A DNA stretch of 64,000 nt from Kapaibacterium sp044224925 (lineage in GTDB: Bacteria; Bacteroidota; Ignavibacteria; Kapaibacteriales; Kapaibacteriaceae): the NCBI GenBank assembly GCA_044224925.1, contig JBGAJM010000004.1:208425-272424 (forward strand), written 5' to 3'. Positions within the stretch are counted from its first letter, which is position 1; each line of letters begins with the position of its first letter. This document shows, in pieces, positions 51,507-60,410 of the stretch. The position numbers were made by a program, and so were the translations under genes. The notes beneath the pieces are model-generated. The model did no database searches, was not told the origin of the DNA, and worked only from the letters and a program-made list of their open reading frames with translations.

Positions 51507-52937
51507 ATGGAAAACAGAATGAAGAACAGCAGAGTACCGGTCGTGGTCGAGCTCGAAGTCGAATCGATCGGCTTCGAAGGCGTGTCGGTTGCTCGCCTGG
51601 ATGGCGTGGTCCATTTCGTGAACGGTGCGCTTCCGGGCGAGACGGTACGAGCACAAGTGCGTGGCAAGAAGAAGAAGTTCGTGGAAACGAAGCTTCTTGA
51701 AGTGCTAACGCCGTCGCCACGACGTATTCCGGCTCCATGTCCGCATTTCGGCGTCTGCGGTGGCTGCAGCTGGCAACATCTGCAGTATGAGGACCAACTG
51801 TTCTGGAAGCGCAAGCATGTGATGGATGCGTTCGAACGGATCGGTCATGTCGAAGTAGGGTCTTATCACGACACGATCGGCGTGAACGACCCGTTCCATT
51901 ACCGGAACAAGATGGAGTTCTCCTTCGGCGCGTCACTCTGGCTCACCGATGAGCAGATCGCCTCGGGAGAGAAGTTCGACATGTCGTTCGCACTGGGTCT
52001 GCACGTACCGGGTCGGTTCGACAAGGTGCTCACCATCTCCAACTGCATGCTGCAGAAAGATGTTGGCAATACGGTGCTCGCCCATACACTTCGACTCTCG
52101 CAACAGCACGGGATCCGCGCCTATGATCAGCGGGCCCACGAGGGATTTGCCCGTCACCTTGTCGTTCGTACGAGCGCCACCACGGGAAGCGTGATGACGG
52201 TGCTCGTGACGGCAAGTCCGTCGCGCGACGAAGAGACCGCCTTCATCGAAGCATGGATGCAATTGTTCGAGGAGCTCCCGGCCGGATCAACGATGATCCA
52301 CGCCGTGCACGACGGCAGGTCGCAAGTGGCAACAGGATCCATCCAACAGATCCAAGGTCAAGGCTATCTGGAAGAGACCTCGCACGGCATCACCTATCGC
52401 ATCTCGCCGTTCTCATTCTTTCAAACGAACACCGACCAGTTGCCGCAATTGGTGGGCGAGGCCATGCAGGCCGCCGAGATCAAAGACAGTGATGTTGTGT
52501 GGGACCTGTATTGCGGCACGGGAACGCTCACCCTACCGGCAGCGAAGTTGGCGAAGCATGTTGTCGGTGCAGAGCTTGCCCAGTCATCGATCGATGATGC
52601 AACGGCGAATGCTGCGCGGAACGGGATCGAGAACATTTCCTTGCATGCCATCGATCTGCACGGACAGAAGGCCATCGACCTCCTTGCCACCTTCCCAAGC
52701 CCTGATGTGATCCTTGTGGATCCGCCGCGTGCCGGAATGCATCCGATGTTGGTGGAGCATCTTCGAACCGTGCGTGCGCCGCGCATTGTCTACGTAAGCT
52801 GTAATCCTGCAACACAGGCACGTGATTGTGCACTGCTTGCAGATCTGTATACGGTGGACTTCGTCACGCCGGTGGACATGTTCCCGCAAACGTATCACGT
52901 AGAGAGTGTTGCGCGCCTTACTGCAAGATCGCAATAG
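51507..52937 (+). CDS. rlmD: 23S rRNA (uracil-C5)-methyltransferase, RlmD/RumA family
   Basis: This protein has 476 residues from ATG 51507; ATG 51519 is also possible. It begins with a TRAM RNA-binding domain (VELEVESIGFEGVSVARLDG). A 4Fe-4S cluster site follows with Cys78, Cys84 and Cys87 (PCPHFGVCGGCSWQ) and a fourth Cys near 173 (SNCML). The methyltransferase domain has the SAM motif VWDLYCGTGTLTLP, VDPPRAGMHP and the nucleophile motif VYVSCNPATQARD. It methylates a uridine of 23S rRNA (U1939 in E. coli); TrmFO-independent tRNA relatives exist. Its last 20 bases overlap the 3' end of the opposing protease gene. Confidence 0.94.
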   Translation: MENRMKNSRVPVVVELEVESIGFEGVSVARLDGVVHFVNGALPGETVRAQVRGKKKKFVETKLLEVLTPSPRRIPAPCPHFGVCGGCSWQHLQYEDQLFWKRKHVMDAFERIGHVEVGSYHDTIGVNDPFHYRNKMEFSFGASLWLTDEQIASGEKFDMSFALGLHVPGRFDKVLTISNCMLQKDVGNTVLAHTLRLSQQHGIRAYDQRAHEGFARHLVVRTSATTGSVMTVLVTASPSRDEETAFIEAWMQLFEELPAGSTMIHAVHDGRSQVATGSIQQIQGQGYLEETSHGITYRISPFSFFQTNTDQLPQLVGEAMQAAEIKDSDVVWDLYCGTGTLTLPAAKLAKHVVGAELAQSSIDDATANAARNGIENISLHAIDLHGQKAIDLLATFPSPDVILVDPPRAGMHPMLVEHLRTVRAPRIVYVSCNPATQARDCALLADLYTVDFVTPVDMFPQTYHVESVARLTARSQ

Positions 52938-55800
52938 GGAAGAGCGAGGCAGTGGTCGCCTGCAACCGGATGAAGTAGTTGCCCGAGGCAACATCTGGGA
53001 TCGTGATCGAGATCTCGTGAATGCCGGCGGGATCGACAAGACTGTGATACGTGGTGATCGTATTGCCGAACAGGTCGATGAGGTCGATGATCACGGGCGT
53101 TGTGCGATGGATGCTGTAGCGAAGGGCCACCGTGCCCGGAGCGAGCACCGGACCGTCGGTGACGTAGAGGATCTTATCGACGTCGGAGAGTTGCACGTAC
53201 GGAACGGCATTCAATCCCGTTTCGATCGCCCGCGCCCTTCCGGCTGCCAAACCCCGCGCCAAACCATCGTACGTCGTGCTCGCACCGATCACGAAACAGA
53301 TCTGTGATGTTTCTCCCGGACCAAGGGTGAAGGGGCCGCCGCCGATGAGCATCGACGCGTCGGTGACCGATGAACGCGTGCGATTGATCCCGTTCGACAT
53401 CATGAACCACTTCTCCGAACGAGCGAATTCATCGTAGATGCCGATGTTCACATCGCTATTGCCGGGATTGTCGATCGCATAGAAGTTGTTGATGTACGGG
53501 GAGATCATCGAGACGCCAATGATGGGGAATCCATCGGCGGCCACATTCGCTTGCATCCCTGCGCCGGTAGGATAATCCCACTGCACCTGATTGTTGGCGC
53601 CGGACGGGCCGATGTCCCAATCGAAGAACAGTGCAGCATAGACATTCGGAAGAGCTGCATTCGTTCGGTTGGTGATGTCGTAACAGGTGGTGATGACGTT
53701 ACGCACGGAGTCGTCGTTGCTTTGATACACGGTCTGATGCACGCTCACGCCACAAGGTTCGGGTTCGTATGAGTCGCTATAGCGTGAGACGGCGCGAATG
53801 CCCGAGAGCACACTGTCGCGACGAACATTGATCACGTCGACGGGGTGGAACGATGTGTCCTTGGCATGCGAATCGTTTCCACGCGCTCCGTTCGAGAGCT
53901 GCGTTGGTGAGATGCCCACAAGCAGCGAGCTCTCAAAGAGAAGATCGGTGGCCGTGAGATAGGAGAATCCATCGCCCTGCTCGTTGGTCGGATAGTCGTT
54001 GTATCCAAGGTTGCCGGTGCTGTTCACCGTAACGTGAATGTCGTTCTCCGTGATCGTGCGATACGTTGGATTGGCCGTGAACGAAACGATCTCGCGCAGC
54101 ACGAGCGTTGTACTGTCGTGCATGGTGCAGAGGAGATCGACAATGGCGTTCTGTGGTGTGTTCAAAGGAAGGGTGACCACGAAGTCGCGATCCGCATCAC
54201 GTTCTTCTCCGCTTGCAAACGAACCCAATGCGAGACTATCCGTCTCGATCGTTGGTGTGAAATCGAACACGGCCGACTTCAAGCGCAGTAGTGGTGCGCG
54301 AAGCGGTTCCAGGATGTTCCGCAATCGAAGCTTGATTCGTAATGTCTCGCCCGGCTCATAGAGTCCGTCGCCATCGGCATCGACGATGGTCGTCTGCACA
54401 ATGGTACTCCATGACCGCTTCGTTGACCCTGCGGCCTCGTAGGCATTCACGCGACCTGTGCCCATTCTTCCTATGAAGGCGATGTTCAGGGCATCGATCG
54501 GTGTGGCCGAGGCCTTGATCGTCGCATGCGTCTGTTCGGGTGTGTATGACGGATGGGTGAGGCGCACCATGGCTGCAATGGCGGCCACGATTGGGGAGGC
54601 CATCGAGGTCCCATCAAGCGTTTCGTACATGTTGTTGGGGAACGTCGCGAGAATGTTCTTCCCCGGCGAAGCAACATCGACGGTGCCATTGATGTTCGAG
54701 AAGCTCGTAAGGTGATCTGTGGAATCTGTTGCGGCAACACTCAGGCAGGCAGGATAGGCGGCAGGGTAGAAGGCCTGGTCAAGTCCATCGTTGCCGGCAG
54801 CGCAGACGATCAAGGCGCCAAGCGACGTTGCTTCATTGATCACGTCGACGTCTGCAAATGTTCTCGACGAGCTCCCGAACGAACAGTTGATCACCGAGGC
54901 GCCATTCGAGGCAGCATACAGAATGCCGTCGCCTGTGTTGGAGACAGTGCGACTGAACTGACTGTCGTCGCCGATCTTCACCGCCATCAGCTTCACATTC
55001 GCGGCCACGCCTGCACCGCCGATCACATTGTTGATCGTAGCTCCGGCGGTCCCACCAACATGCGTGCCGTGCGGATTCCCCGGCGAGGGATCGTTGTCAC
55101 CTTTTGAGGGATCCGAGCTGCTCACAAAGTCCCATCCCAACGCATCATCCACAAATCCATTCGCATCATCATCGATGCCGTTCTTGCTCTTGTCGTTGCC
55201 CTTGTCATCCGCTGCGGTCTCTCCCGGATTTGTGTACATGGAGCCTACGAGGTCGGGGTGCAGGCGGTCGATGCCCGTGTCCACGATGCCAAGCACGATC
55301 GTCTTGTTCACCGGAAGCAGGTCCCATGCAGCATAGGAATTCACGAGTGCGAGGTGATACTGGCGTGCAGCAAGGGTGTCGTTGGGAACGCCGACGAGCT
55401 TGCGAATGGGAAGTCGTTCCACGTACTCGACATCGGTGCGTGACGAGAGCGCTGCGATGGCTTTTGTAATGTCGGTCGTCGACGGAAGGGTCAACGTAGC
55501 GATGCGTGCCACGTCGGGCGCGTGGATGCTCTGCATCGACACGTCCGACCTATCGCGAAGCGCATGGGCGCGACGTACCGAGACCAACGTGGCATCGCTC
55601 ACATAGCCGCGTGATGCATGGTCGCCGAGAAGGGGACGGAGGGCGGCAAGGGCACCGGTTCTGCCCTGCGAGGTCCAGTCACGATAGACCGACGCATCGG
55701 CACGGAACTTCACGACGATCGTGTTCGGCTCCCACGCAGGTTGTGCGTGCGCGAGCGAAGCAAGGAGAATGCAAAGGAGGAGACAACGAGTCAACATCAT
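52918..55800 (-). CDS. Subtilisin-like serine protease (S8) with T9SS-type C-terminus
   Basis: This protein of 960 residues has a signal peptide ending near SLAHAQ. An inhibitor-like propeptide region follows (residues about 25-135). The S8 catalytic domain has the triad Asp174 (GIVDTGIDRLHPD), His247 (NPHGTHVGGTAG) and Ser399 (LDGTSMASP), with the oxyanion Asn337 in CAAGNDG. An Asp-rich insert (KSKNGIDDDANGFVDDAL) after the Asp motif looks calcium binding. Residues 480-860 are beta-sandwich domains. The last 80 residues (VIIDLIDLFGNTITTY, DVASGNYFIRLQATT) fit a T9SS sorting domain. It is probably surface-exposed or secreted. Convergent overlap with rlmD is 20 bases. Confidence 0.93.
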   Translation of the reverse strand: MMLTRCLLLCILLASLAHAQPAWEPNTIVVKFRADASVYRDWTSQGRTGALAALRPLLGDHASRGYVSDATLVSVRRAHALRDRSDVSMQSIHAPDVARIATLTLPSTTDITKAIAALSSRTDVEYVERLPIRKLVGVPNDTLAARQYHLALVNSYAAWDLLPVNKTIVLGIVDTGIDRLHPDLVGSMYTNPGETAADDKGNDKSKNGIDDDANGFVDDALGWDFVSSSDPSKGDNDPSPGNPHGTHVGGTAGATINNVIGGAGVAANVKLMAVKIGDDSQFSRTVSNTGDGILYAASNGASVINCSFGSSSRTFADVDVINEATSLGALIVCAAGNDGLDQAFYPAAYPACLSVAATDSTDHLTSFSNINGTVDVASPGKNILATFPNNMYETLDGTSMASPIVAAIAAMVRLTHPSYTPEQTHATIKASATPIDALNIAFIGRMGTGRVNAYEAAGSTKRSWSTIVQTTIVDADGDGLYEPGETLRIKLRLRNILEPLRAPLLRLKSAVFDFTPTIETDSLALGSFASGEERDADRDFVVTLPLNTPQNAIVDLLCTMHDSTTLVLREIVSFTANPTYRTITENDIHVTVNSTGNLGYNDYPTNEQGDGFSYLTATDLLFESSLLVGISPTQLSNGARGNDSHAKDTSFHPVDVINVRRDSVLSGIRAVSRYSDSYEPEPCGVSVHQTVYQSNDDSVRNVITTCYDITNRTNAALPNVYAALFFDWDIGPSGANNQVQWDYPTGAGMQANVAADGFPIIGVSMISPYINNFYAIDNPGNSDVNIGIYDEFARSEKWFMMSNGINRTRSSVTDASMLIGGGPFTLGPGETSQICFVIGASTTYDGLARGLAAGRARAIETGLNAVPYVQLSDVDKILYVTDGPVLAPGTVALRYSIHRTTPVIIDLIDLFGNTITTYHSLVDPAGIHEISITIPDVASGNYFIRLQATTASLFPIAILQ

Positions 55801-55838
55801 GGGGTCATGAGAGCCGCGTGTCGTGAAAAGTTACCGTA

Positions 55839-56603
55839 TCATTTTTCCGGAGGCCACACGATGCGCTTGCGTTGCAGACGTTCGCGACCCAGGCGCACTT
55901 CGGCGATATAGTCGCCCCGCAGGACCGGCTTGCCGAACTCGTCGCGGCCGTTCCATGTGACCTTGTATTTGCCCGGACCTTGATTTCCCCGGAAGATCGT
56001 GGCGATCACCTTCGCCGTTGGCGAATACACGACGATCTCCACCTCACTCGGAATGTCGACCACGTAGGAGATGTCGGGAGAGACGTCTTCCACCACGCCG
56101 AAGAACTTCCCGATGTCACCGAAGGATACCTGCAGATTCCCCGTCCCCATCGGCCATTGCAAGACGCCCGGCACATACTGAGCGGCGGCAATATTGGCGC
56201 GATAGGCCGTGATCTCCTGTGCACTTGGCGCAAAGATGCTGCTCGGGATGTTCAAGTTGGCGTTGGCGGCTTCCCAGGGCGACGCGGGGCGGACCGTTGC
56301 CTGTATCTGCATGGCGCTCAAGAGCGACCGTGCACTATGCATGAAGCGAACAGAGCCGGAGACGCCTAACTGGAGAGCGGCTCGATAAGCGCTGTCCTGT
56401 TGTGCCGTGAACGTGCCCGATCCTTCGCCCGGCACGTAGGCATTCTGCGAAGAGTCTGCGCGGACGGTATCGCCCTGCATGAACTCTTTCGGCGACACAA
56501 CGCGCGGCTTGATGAGCACACTACCGTTTCGCTCCTGCTGCGCATGTGCCGTCATGCCCAGCAGGGAAAGGAGGAGGAGAAGACGGAAGGTGTTCGATGT
56601 CAT
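55839..56603 (-). CDS. Secreted protein with FlgD-like Ig domain at the C-terminus
   Basis: This protein has 254 residues from ATG 56603, 6 bases behind a TATTTTTG box; the longer reading to 56663 crosses the terminator hairpin and is wrong. The signal peptide ends near MTAHAQ. The middle is unassigned. The C-terminal 80 residues (DIPSEVEIVVYSPTAKVIATI, GPGKYKVTWNGRDEFGKPV, LRGDYIAEVRLG) match the FlgD Ig-like domain that also occurs in many secreted Bacteroidota proteins. It is transcribed after the S1 terminator and before the protease. Function unknown. Confidence 0.8.
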   Translation of the reverse strand: MTSNTFRLLLLLSLLGMTAHAQQERNGSVLIKPRVVSPKEFMQGDTVRADSSQNAYVPGEGSGTFTAQQDSAYRAALQLGVSGSVRFMHSARSLLSAMQIQATVRPASPWEAANANLNIPSSIFAPSAQEITAYRANIAAAQYVPGVLQWPMGTGNLQVSFGDIGKFFGVVEDVSPDISYVVDIPSEVEIVVYSPTAKVIATIFRGNQGPGKYKVTWNGRDEFGKPVLRGDYIAEVRLGRERLQRKRIVWPPEK

Positions 56604-56609
56604 GTGCGT

Positions 56610-56617
56610 CAAAAATA
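56610..56617 (-). promoter_or_regulatory. Candidate -7 box TATTTTTG that is also the terminator tail
   Basis: On the - strand, TATTTTTG directly follows the stem of the S1 terminator and lies 6 bases before ATG 56603. The same T run would serve as termination tract for the upstream gene and as -7 box for the downstream gene. Confidence 0.5.
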
Positions 56618-56652
56618 CAGAAGCCGTCGCGGATGGACCGCGACGGCTTCTG
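56618..56652 (-). terminator. Strong intrinsic terminator behind the S1 gene
   Basis: A perfect 15-bp stem (arms 56618-56632 and 56638-56652) with a five-base loop is followed on the - strand by TATTTTTG. It lies 23 bases behind the stop codon of the ribosomal protein S1 gene. Confidence 0.85.
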
Positions 56653-56675
56653 AGAGTTTTCATTTCAACGTCGAC

Positions 56676-58349
56676 TTACTTGTTACCAAGGAGGGTCGAC
56701 TTTTGCTTTTCGGACAGCATGTCCATCAGCGAGACATTGCTTTCCACCGGTTCCGGCGGAGGCAATGGTGTGTGCACGTTCTTGTCGTACTTCTCATTGC
56801 GATCACGACGTCCGCCACCAGATCCGCCTTGACGGTCGCCACCGCCTCGGTGTCCACCGCCTTGGCGATCGCCGCCTTGACGCTCTCCACCTTGACGATC
56901 TCCACCTTGACGCTCACTTTCGTAGCGTTCGCCCTGACCTGCGATGGAGCCGTCTTCGTTCTTCATTGCGATGATGAGGGAGAACGTGCTTGGATCGAGA
57001 TCGGCCACGACCACATTCACTGTATCGCCAACATTCACGGCAACCTTCTGTCCGCGTCCTGCATTGGCCATCTTGCTCCGTGGCATGAAGCCATCGAAGG
57101 TATCGGCAATGCGAACAACGGCGCCCTGAGTGGACGATTGTTGCACAACACCGGTGGTCTCTGTGCCAACAGGAAGTGTTTCGGTGATCGTCAACCAAGG
57201 ATTTGGCAATGTTTGCTTGTAGCCAAGACCCAGTTGTTGCTTCTCTTCGGAAACATTCAGGATCTCAACCTCGATCTCCTGTCCGACCGACACAACATCG
57301 CTAGGATGCTTGATACGGCGGGTCCACGAGAGTTCGTTGATGCGCAACAGTCCTTCGATACGGGGTGCCACTTGCACGTACACACCGAAATCGGTGATGC
57401 GACGAACGGTGCCCTTGATGCGCTTCCCAACAGTAAAGGAGCCTTCGGCACCCTTCCATGGACTTTCTTCGTGTTCCTTGTGGCTCAGGGAGAGCTTGTG
57501 CTTCACGCGGTCGACCTCGGTGACGGTCACTTTGAGCTTGTCGCCCTTCTTGACCACATCGGCCGGACTTTCTACGCGTGACTTTGAAAGGCGGGAGACG
57601 TGAACGAGTCCTTCCACACCGCCGATGTTCACAAAGGCACCAAAGGTGGTGACCGACGTGACAACGCCATCGAAGACCGTGCCCGGCTGGATGGAATTCC
57701 AGAATTCGTCGACGAGAAGGTCGCGACGTGTGACCACAGCGCTCTTGTATCCTGTGTCGTCCGATTGGAGTTCGTGGACCATGACGCGGACGGTCTGACC
57801 GACGGCGGCGTTCAGTTCCTCTTCAGGAACATTCTTGCGTGCGCCATAGTGGGAGGCGGGGAGGAAGACGCGAAGCGTCTTGTATTCACCGCGAAGTCCG
57901 CCCTTGACGCGCTCCTGGATCTTGATCTCGAAGGAGCCCTTTTCCTCTTTCAGTTTCTCGAGTTCGGCATAGGCCTCATCGCGAAGTCTGCGTTCTTCCT
58001 CTTTCTTGGCACGCTCTTCCTGCTTCTTCCGAAGTGCTTCTGCCTTCTCTTCCTCCGTCATGACCGGCTCTGCGGGAGCGGCCGGTGCTTCGGCAACAGC
58101 TGCGGCAGGTGCCTCGGCTGCGGCGGGGGCAGGAGATGTGGCTTCGGCGGCAGGAGCGTCAGCAACTGGGGTCTCGGCAACAGGGGCCTCTACAACAGGG
58201 GCTTCGGCTGCGGCAGCGACGGGAGCGGGTGAGTCAGCAACGGGTGCTTCTGAAGCCTCGATGGTGGTCGAAGGCATTGGTTGTTCAACTGGGGCCTCGC
58301 CGGTGGGCGTGGTTTCCTCGTTGATCGGTGCAGAGGTCGTATCGGACAT
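56676..58349 (-). CDS. rpsA: 30S ribosomal protein S1-like protein with Pro/Ala-rich N-terminus and RQGG tail
   Basis: This protein has 557 residues from ATG 58349; the longer reading lies in the leader. Residues 1-100 are an acidic Pro/Ala/Glu-rich stretch, and 100-145 a charged helix. S1 domains follow: a divergent first one (KGGLRGEYKTLRVFLPASHY), then TSVTTFGAFVNIGGVEGLVH, RRITDFGVYVQVAPRIEGLL and VQQSSTQGAVVRIADTFDGF, so about four OB folds instead of the six of E. coli. The last 75 residues hold a repeat of DRQGG/ERQGG and a GGGRRDRN segment. S1 binds mRNA at the ribosome, which would matter in a genome with few Shine-Dalgarno sites. Confidence 0.88.
   Translation of the reverse strand: MSDTTSAPINEETTPTGEAPVEQPMPSTTIEASEAPVADSPAPVAAAAEAPVVEAPVAETPVADAPAAEATSPAPAAAEAPAAAVAEAPAAPAEPVMTEEEKAEALRKKQEERAKKEEERRLRDEAYAELEKLKEEKGSFEIKIQERVKGGLRGEYKTLRVFLPASHYGARKNVPEEELNAAVGQTVRVMVHELQSDDTGYKSAVVTRRDLLVDEFWNSIQPGTVFDGVVTSVTTFGAFVNIGGVEGLVHVSRLSKSRVESPADVVKKGDKLKVTVTEVDRVKHKLSLSHKEHEESPWKGAEGSFTVGKRIKGTVRRITDFGVYVQVAPRIEGLLRINELSWTRRIKHPSDVVSVGQEIEVEILNVSEEKQQLGLGYKQTLPNPWLTITETLPVGTETTGVVQQSSTQGAVVRIADTFDGFMPRSKMANAGRGQKVAVNVGDTVNVVVADLDPSTFSLIIAMKNEDGSIAGQGERYESERQGGDRQGGERQGGDRQGGGHRGGGDRQGGSGGGRRDRNEKYDKNVHTPLPPPEPVESNVSLMDMLSEKQKSTLLGNK
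56820..56930 (-). repeat. Coding repeat of RQGG units
   Basis: Short tandem units encode ERQGGDRQGG and similar pentapeptides near the C-terminus of the S1-like protein. The DNA units are about 15 bases and imperfect. Confidence 0.7.
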
Positions 58350-58423
58350 CGCGAACTGAACGGAAAATGAAAAAGAGTAGGCCGACTTTCGGTCGGACGG
58401 TCGTAACAATCGAATTAGGACGG

Positions 58424-58431
58424 CGAAGTTA
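58424..58431 (-). promoter_or_regulatory. Candidate -7 box TAACTTCG for the S1 gene
   Basis: On the - strand, TAACTTCG lies 74 bases before ATG 58349. The leader contains a small hairpin (CCGAC / GTCGG with a four-base loop, near 58382-58396) that could take part in control, which is speculative. Confidence 0.45.
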
Positions 58432-58448
58432 CGAGTTTTTCCATCACA

Positions 58449-58480
58449 TTTGCTTCATATCCACAGATGCCCTATTTTCG
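58449..58480 (+). promoter_or_regulatory. Candidate promoter TTTG-N20-TATTTTCG for rpsF
   Basis: TTTG at 58449-58452 and TATTTTCG at 58473-58480, separated by 20 bases, fit the Bacteroidota -33/-7 pattern. The leader to the rpsF ATG is about 80 bases. Confidence 0.6.
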
Positions 58481-58565
58481 TTAGCTATTGACATTTCGAC
58501 AACCCCCACCCTGCAGATGGTCCGGACGCCGTCTGCTGCGTTGATCGCATCCATAGGAGTTCCAC

Positions 58566-58943
58566 ATGACAGATAGTCGATTGTATGAATCGACGGCGAT
58601 TCTTAACGCAGCTCTTGAAGATGCTGACGTAGAAATTGCCACCAAGCGCATCACGGACTTTATCACCGACAATGGTGGTACGCTCGTTGAAGTGAACAAA
58701 TGGGGTCGGCGCCGCCTGGCCTATCCGATCAAGAAGAAGTTCAACGGCTACTACGTGTACATGGTGTTCGAAGCACCTGCAAGCATGCTTCCGTTGCTTG
58801 AGCGCTTCTACGTGCTCGACGAGAACACCTTGCGCCACCTGACCCTTCAGCTCGATCCCAAGCTTCGTGAGTTCCGCAAGGTTCGCGCAGAAGCCCAAGC
58901 TCTCCGCGCTGCAGCGATGGCTGAAGCCTCGAACAAAATGTAA
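58566..58943 (+). CDS. rpsF: 30S ribosomal protein S6
   Basis: This protein of 125 residues is part of the 30S platform, where S6 normally binds as a dimer with S18. It shows YESTAILNAALED, KRITDFITDNGGTLVEV, WGRRRLAYPIKKKFNGYYVYM and the typical C-terminal helix up to TLQLDPKL. The usual order in bacteria is rpsF-(ssb)-rpsR-rplI. Here rplI follows after 30 bases without rpsR or ssb. Confidence 0.97.
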   Translation: MTDSRLYESTAILNAALEDADVEIATKRITDFITDNGGTLVEVNKWGRRRLAYPIKKKFNGYYVYMVFEAPASMLPLLERFYVLDENTLRHLTLQLDPKLREFRKVRAEAQALRAAAMAEASNKM

Positions 58944-58973
58944 TCATCGAACAGCACTGAAACGAGAACCACT

Positions 58974-59420
58974 ATGAAGATCATTCTACGTCAAAACGTC
59001 GACACTCTGGGCACGATCGGTGAGATCGTGAACGTGAAGGCCGGCTACGCACGCAACTATCTGATCCCGCGCGAGATGGCCTATGTTGCTTCCGACGGAG
59101 CGATCCGCGCCCTGGAAACAGAGAAGAAGCAATACGAAGTGAAGATGTCCAAGGCAAAGGCCCACGCCGATGTCGTTGCCGGTCAGCTTGCGGAACTCCA
59201 GATCTCCATCCCGATGCAAGTTGGTGAAGAAGGTCGCCTCTTCGGCTCCGTCACAGCACCAATGATCGCACAAGAACTGGAACTTCGCGGCTATCACGTC
59301 GATCGCCGTCTGATCATCATCGAAGAGCCCATCAAGACGTTGGGGATCTTCGATGTGAAGGTGAAGCTCCATCCTGAAGTTGTCGCGACCCTCAAGATCT
59401 GGGTGATCGGACAGGAATAA
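58974..59420 (+). CDS. rplI: 50S ribosomal protein L9
   Basis: This protein of 148 residues begins with the L9 signature MKIILRQNVDTLGTIGEIV, then VKAGYARNYLIPREMAYVAS. A long connecting helix (EKKQYEVKMSKAKAHADVVA) follows, then the C-terminal RNA-binding domain (GRLFGSVTAPMIAQEL). It binds 23S rRNA near the base of the L1 stalk. It forms an operon with rpsF and is closed by a hairpin at 59453-59488. Confidence 0.97.
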   Translation: MKIILRQNVDTLGTIGEIVNVKAGYARNYLIPREMAYVASDGAIRALETEKKQYEVKMSKAKAHADVVAGQLAELQISIPMQVGEEGRLFGSVTAPMIAQELELRGYHVDRRLIIIEEPIKTLGIFDVKVKLHPEVVATLKIWVIGQE

Positions 59421-59452
59421 CCTGTCGGCCCGCCGGTGTCGGAAACAATTAT

Positions 59453-59493
59453 AGAAAGCACATGGTTGAACTCGACCGTGTGCTTTCTTGTTT
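59453..59493 (+). terminator. Intrinsic terminator behind rplI
   Basis: A 14-bp stem with one G-U pair (arms 59453-59466 and 59475-59488) and an 8-base loop is followed by TGTTT. It lies 33 bases behind the rplI stop and just before the next gene. Confidence 0.75.
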
Positions 59494-59504
59494 ATGAGAC
59501 CACC

Positions 59505-60410
59505 ATGAAAGATCTCCATATCGTTATCGCCGGCGGCACCGGATTCTTAGGGACGGCAATTGCAGAACAAGTGGTCCGCGGAGGCGGCCGCGTCACGATC
59601 ATCACACGACAGACGAAGAAGCTTGGGAAGAACGACGGTAGTTCTGTGCGATACGTCTCGTGGGACACCGATCTTGCTGCTGCGCTCGAGGGTGCGGATG
59701 CAGTGATCAACCTCACAGGGGCGAATGTGGGCAGTAAGCGATGGACCTCGAAGCGAAAGCGCGAGATCATCGACTCGCGCATCCACGCCACGCGTGCTCT
59801 CGTGAACGCGATCGCCCGTGTGGCACATCCGCCAGCACTGGTGCAGGCAAGTGGCTTGGGCTACTATGGCAACACCACTGTGCCCAGCACCGAGGCCATG
59901 CCTGCAGGTGCATCATTCCTGAGTATGGTCTGTAAGCTTTGGGAAGACGAGGCAATGAAGGCGGCGGAGTGCACGCGTGTCGTCACATTGCGTATCGGCA
60001 TTGTGCTGGATGTGCACGAGGGTGCGCTGGCCAAGCTCAAGGTGCCGACGATGTTGTTCTTTGGAGGTCCGCTCGGAAGTGGTCGGCAGTGGATGCCGTG
60101 GGTGCACCGTGACGATGTGGTACGTTGCTTCCTGTGGGCAGCTCGATCCGGCAAAGCGCACGGTGCCTACAATCTCTCTGCGCCAGAACCGGTGCGCATG
60201 TCCACGTTCGCACGCGTACTCGCCAAGGTCCTCCATCGTCCTTGCTTCCTTCCCGTCCCTTCATTCGCACTGCGGATCCTACTTGGTGAGCAGGCAGATA
60301 TCGTTTTGCACGGACAGTATGTGATCCAGCGTCGACTCGAGATGGATGGCTTCCGGTTCAATTACCGTGACCTTTCCACAGCACTGACCGATCTCTTTGC
60401 CAAGCCTTGA
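59505..60410 (+). CDS. TIGR01777-type NAD-dependent epimerase/dehydratase
   Basis: This protein has 301 residues from ATG 59505; the longer reading starts inside the terminator region. It is an extended SDR protein with the nucleotide motif IVIAGGTGFLGTAIAE, INLTGANVGSKRW, a YYG catalytic segment (SGLGYYGN) and WVHRDDVVRCFLWA. The C-terminal DUF1731-like end is FALRILLGEQADIVL. The family is related to E. coli YfcH and to plant/cyanobacterial division-linked proteins. Its substrate is not known. It sits between the ribosomal protein operon and the E2 gene and seems to be a single-gene unit. Confidence 0.9.
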   Translation: MKDLHIVIAGGTGFLGTAIAEQVVRGGGRVTIITRQTKKLGKNDGSSVRYVSWDTDLAAALEGADAVINLTGANVGSKRWTSKRKREIIDSRIHATRALVNAIARVAHPPALVQASGLGYYGNTTVPSTEAMPAGASFLSMVCKLWEDEAMKAAECTRVVTLRIGIVLDVHEGALAKLKVPTMLFFGGPLGSGRQWMPWVHRDDVVRCFLWAARSGKAHGAYNLSAPEPVRMSTFARVLAKVLHRPCFLPVPSFALRILLGEQADIVLHGQYVIQRRLEMDGFRFNYRDLSTALTDLFAKP

